Below the pieces are notes generated by a model that saw only the letters and a list, made by a program, of their open reading frames with translations, was not told the DNA's origin and ran no database searches. This document shows positions 4,180 to 5,768 of a stretch of DNA of 5,768 nt, one piece after another. Position numbers and translations under genes: made by a program. Within the stretch, counting starts at the first letter, position 1. Each line of letters opens with the position of its first letter. Source of the stretch: an uncultured Treponema sp. (GTDB lineage: Bacteria > Spirochaetota > Spirochaetia > Treponematales > Treponemataceae); NCBI GenBank assembly GCA_937900125.1, contig CALCEK010000174.1, forward strand, positions 1 to 5,768. The letters are read 5' to 3'.

Positions 4180-5649
4180 ATGGTTCATAAATCATTGAAG
4201 GTAAATGTTATTTTAAATGTAATAAAAACGATTATGTCTATGATTTTTCCACTTATTACATTTCCGTACGCATCTAGAATTTTGTTACCAGAGGGAATAG
4301 GCAAAGTTAATTTTGCAAATTCCATTATATCATATTTTTCCATAATTTCCGCACTTGGTATTAATATTTATGCTTTACGTGAAAGTGCAAAACTCCGAGA
4401 TGATAAAATAGCTTTAAGTCAGTTTGTAAAAGAAGTTTTTATCATAAATTTGCTATCAACTTTTGTTGCTTATGTATTGCTTTTTACTTCTTTGTTTTTA
4501 GTTCCAAAGTTTTTTGAGTATAGAAAACTTATAATTGTCTATAGTGCCAATATGTTATTCATAACGCTTGGAATTGATTGGCTCTATGGCGCAATGGAAG
4601 ATTATTTTTATACAACAGTTCGCTCTATTGCTTTTCAAGTTTTAAGTTTAATTTTGCTTTTTCTTTTTGTACATTCAAAAGATGATTATGTAAAGTATGC
4701 AGCGATAAATGTTGTTTCAACTACAGGAGCAGGAATTTTAAATTTCATTCACAGCAGAAAATATATTTCTCTAAGGGGAACAAGAAAACTACATTTAAAA
4801 AAGCATATTTCTCATATATTTATTTTATTTTCTTATACTTTGGCAGCTAGTGTTTTTACTATTTTGGATACATCTATGCTTGGTTTTATGTCTGATTCTG
4901 AACAGGTAGGTTTTTATTCTGGTGCATCTAAAATAATTAGGATGATTCGGGATTTATTCCCAGCGATATTTTCTGTTTTAACGGCTAGATTTTCATATTA
5001 TGTTTCACAAAATAATCAAGAAAAAATAAATGATATTTCTAAAAAAACATTAAATTTTATTTTTTGCTTTTCAATTCCAATTGTAATAGGTTTAATAATT
5101 CTTATGAATCCTATTGTACTGCTTCTTTGTGGAAAAAATTATGAAGCAGCTATACCTGTTGCGCAAATAATGGCTCCACTTGTGGTTTTTAGTGCTTGTA
5201 GCGGTTTTTTAGGCGGTGTCGTTTTATTTTCGCAAGGAAAGGATAAGCTTTATTTGTTGTGTACAATTATTGCAGCTATTAGTGATATTTTACTAAATAT
5301 CTTATTTATTCCATCTTTTGGAGCTTTTGGTGCTGCACTTGCAACTGTAATTACAGAGGGCATTATTTTTGTAATTTATGATTGTTTTTTGTCTTCATTC
5401 ATAAAGCAACTATGTATAATAAAAAATTTATTAGAATATATCTTGTCAAGTTTTGTAATGGGGATAGTGGTCTTCATTGCACAAAATCTTTTTCATAATA
5501 TAATTGTAAAATTAATTGTTCCTACTATATGTGGTATTATTGTATATGGTTCTTGTTTACTGATTTTTAAAAATGATTTTATTTTGGAGATTCTTATTTT
5601 TATTAAAAATAAATTTATAACCAAATTTAAAACTACGGAGCAGAAATAA
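4180..5649 (+). CDS. wzx: Wzx-type polysaccharide flippase
   Basis: A 489-residue polytopic membrane protein of the MOP superfamily (COG2244), which moves undecaprenyl-linked repeat units from the inner to the outer face of the cytoplasmic membrane. The N-terminus carries the family signature: PLITFPYASRILLPEGIGKV (24-43), NFANSIISYFSIISALGI (44-61), then YALRESAK. Long hydrophobic segments recur along the whole length, consistent with about 12-14 membrane helices, separated by short basic loops such as HSRKYISLRGTRKLHLKKH. The mid-protein stretch FTILDTSMLGFMSDSEQVGFYSGA is cut here only to name its pattern: D-x-x-M-L-G with E-x-V-G-x-Y, typical of the family. The C-terminus is lysine-rich. 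GGAG at 4166-4169 lies ten bases before the ATG, inside the previous gene, pointing to translational coupling. The gene symbol is by family, not by orthology. Confidence 0.9.
   Translation: MVHKSLKVNVILNVIKTIMSMIFPLITFPYASRILLPEGIGKVNFANSIISYFSIISALGINIYALRESAKLRDDKIALSQFVKEVFIINLLSTFVAYVLLFTSLFLVPKFFEYRKLIIVYSANMLFITLGIDWLYGAMEDYFYTTVRSIAFQVLSLILLFLFVHSKDDYVKYAAINVVSTTGAGILNFIHSRKYISLRGTRKLHLKKHISHIFILFSYTLAASVFTILDTSMLGFMSDSEQVGFYSGASKIIRMIRDLFPAIFSVLTARFSYYVSQNNQEKINDISKKTLNFIFCFSIPIVIGLIILMNPIVLLLCGKNYEAAIPVAQIMAPLVVFSACSGFLGGVVLFSQGKDKLYLLCTIIAAISDILLNILFIPSFGAFGAALATVITEGIIFVIYDCFLSSFIKQLCIIKNLLEYILSSFVMGIVVFIAQNLFHNIIVKLIVPTICGIIVYGSCLLIFKNDFILEILIFIKNKFITKFKTTEQK
5637..5640 (+). promoter_or_regulatory. 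Ribosome binding site of the last, partial gene
   Basis: GGAG lies nine bases before the ATG at 5650 and inside the flippase coding sequence. It supports a start at 5650 directly after the flippase TAA (5647-5649), with no intergenic base. Confidence 0.6.
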
Positions 5650-5768
5650 ATGTCAAAATTAGCATTATGTTGGTTTACAAGATTTGAAAATGTTCTTTTA
5701 AAAAAAGACGTAGGACTTTTTCCCATATATTTAAAAAAATATTTTGAAGAAGTTTTTATTTTGTACTT
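5650..5768 (+). CDS. Probable glycosyltransferase, N-terminal part only
   Basis: The frame is open from ATG at 5650 to the window end, giving 39 residues plus two bases. It begins MSKLALCWFTRFENVLLKKD and continues VGLFPIYLKKYFEEVFILY. The pattern K-D-V-G-x-x-P-x-Y-L-x-K-Y-F followed by a beta-strand resembles, from memory, the start of GT-B type glycosyltransferases found in polysaccharide loci, where 'KDVG' precedes the first acceptor-domain helix. It follows the flippase with no gap and has its ribosome binding site inside that gene, so it is the fourth gene of the operon. The body lies outside the window, so the donor domain cannot be checked. That it is a gene is likely; the family call is moderate. 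Confidence 0.6.
   Translation, partial: MSKLALCWFTRFENVLLKKDVGLFPIYLKKYFEEVFILY

Noticed and set aside
5493..5726. Minus-strand frame of 77 codons at the flippase end
   Set aside because: Antisense to the flippase and to the next gene's start; its composition is that of a shadow frame.
1..5768. tRNA, rRNA, CRISPR array or insertion sequence
   Set aside because: No cloverleaf, rRNA-like stretch, regularly spaced repeats or transposase motifs were seen.

Overview
The window is AT-rich bacterial DNA with ordinary Shine-Dalgarno sites (AGGAG-type), tightly packed genes and sigma-70-like promoter words. It looks like one edge of a surface-polysaccharide (capsule, O-antigen or exopolysaccharide) locus next to a stretch of small accessory genes. 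A low-GC anaerobe such as a treponeme or a clostridial relative would fit, but nothing here fixes the taxon.

Left part (1-850) is richer in G+C than the rest and patchy. It holds the open 3' end of a possible plus-strand gene (2-190), a near-consensus plus-strand promoter (87-115) that reads into a GC-rich, palindrome-rich stretch with no convincing gene (about 122-258), a 48-residue minus-strand gene with a good ribosome binding site (259-405), and a divergent 96-residue plus-strand gene with a Cys-x-Cys-x-Cys cluster (560-850). These look like accessory or cassette-type genes of unknown function.

Middle part (916-1887) is a single minus-strand gene. Its protein resembles conserved proteins of polysaccharide loci with a GT-D-like N-terminal motif and a C-terminal Gly-Cys-Tyr-Trp tail. 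It converges on the 96-residue gene and diverges from the operon to its right. The 192-base divergent region carries a 12-bp perfect inverted repeat bracketing the minus-strand promoter and start codon, and two abutting palindromes just ahead of the rightward operon.

Right part (2080-5768) is a rightward operon of four genes with gaps of 9, 3 and 0 bases: a GT2 glycosyltransferase (rhamnosyltransferase-like), a GT4 glycosyltransferase, a Wzx-type flippase, and the start of a further probable glycosyltransferase cut by the window end. Together they fit the Wzx/Wzy route: cytoplasmic glycosyltransferases build a lipid-linked repeat unit and the flippase moves it across the inner membrane. Polymerase, priming transferase and sugar-nucleotide genes are not in view and probably lie to the right.
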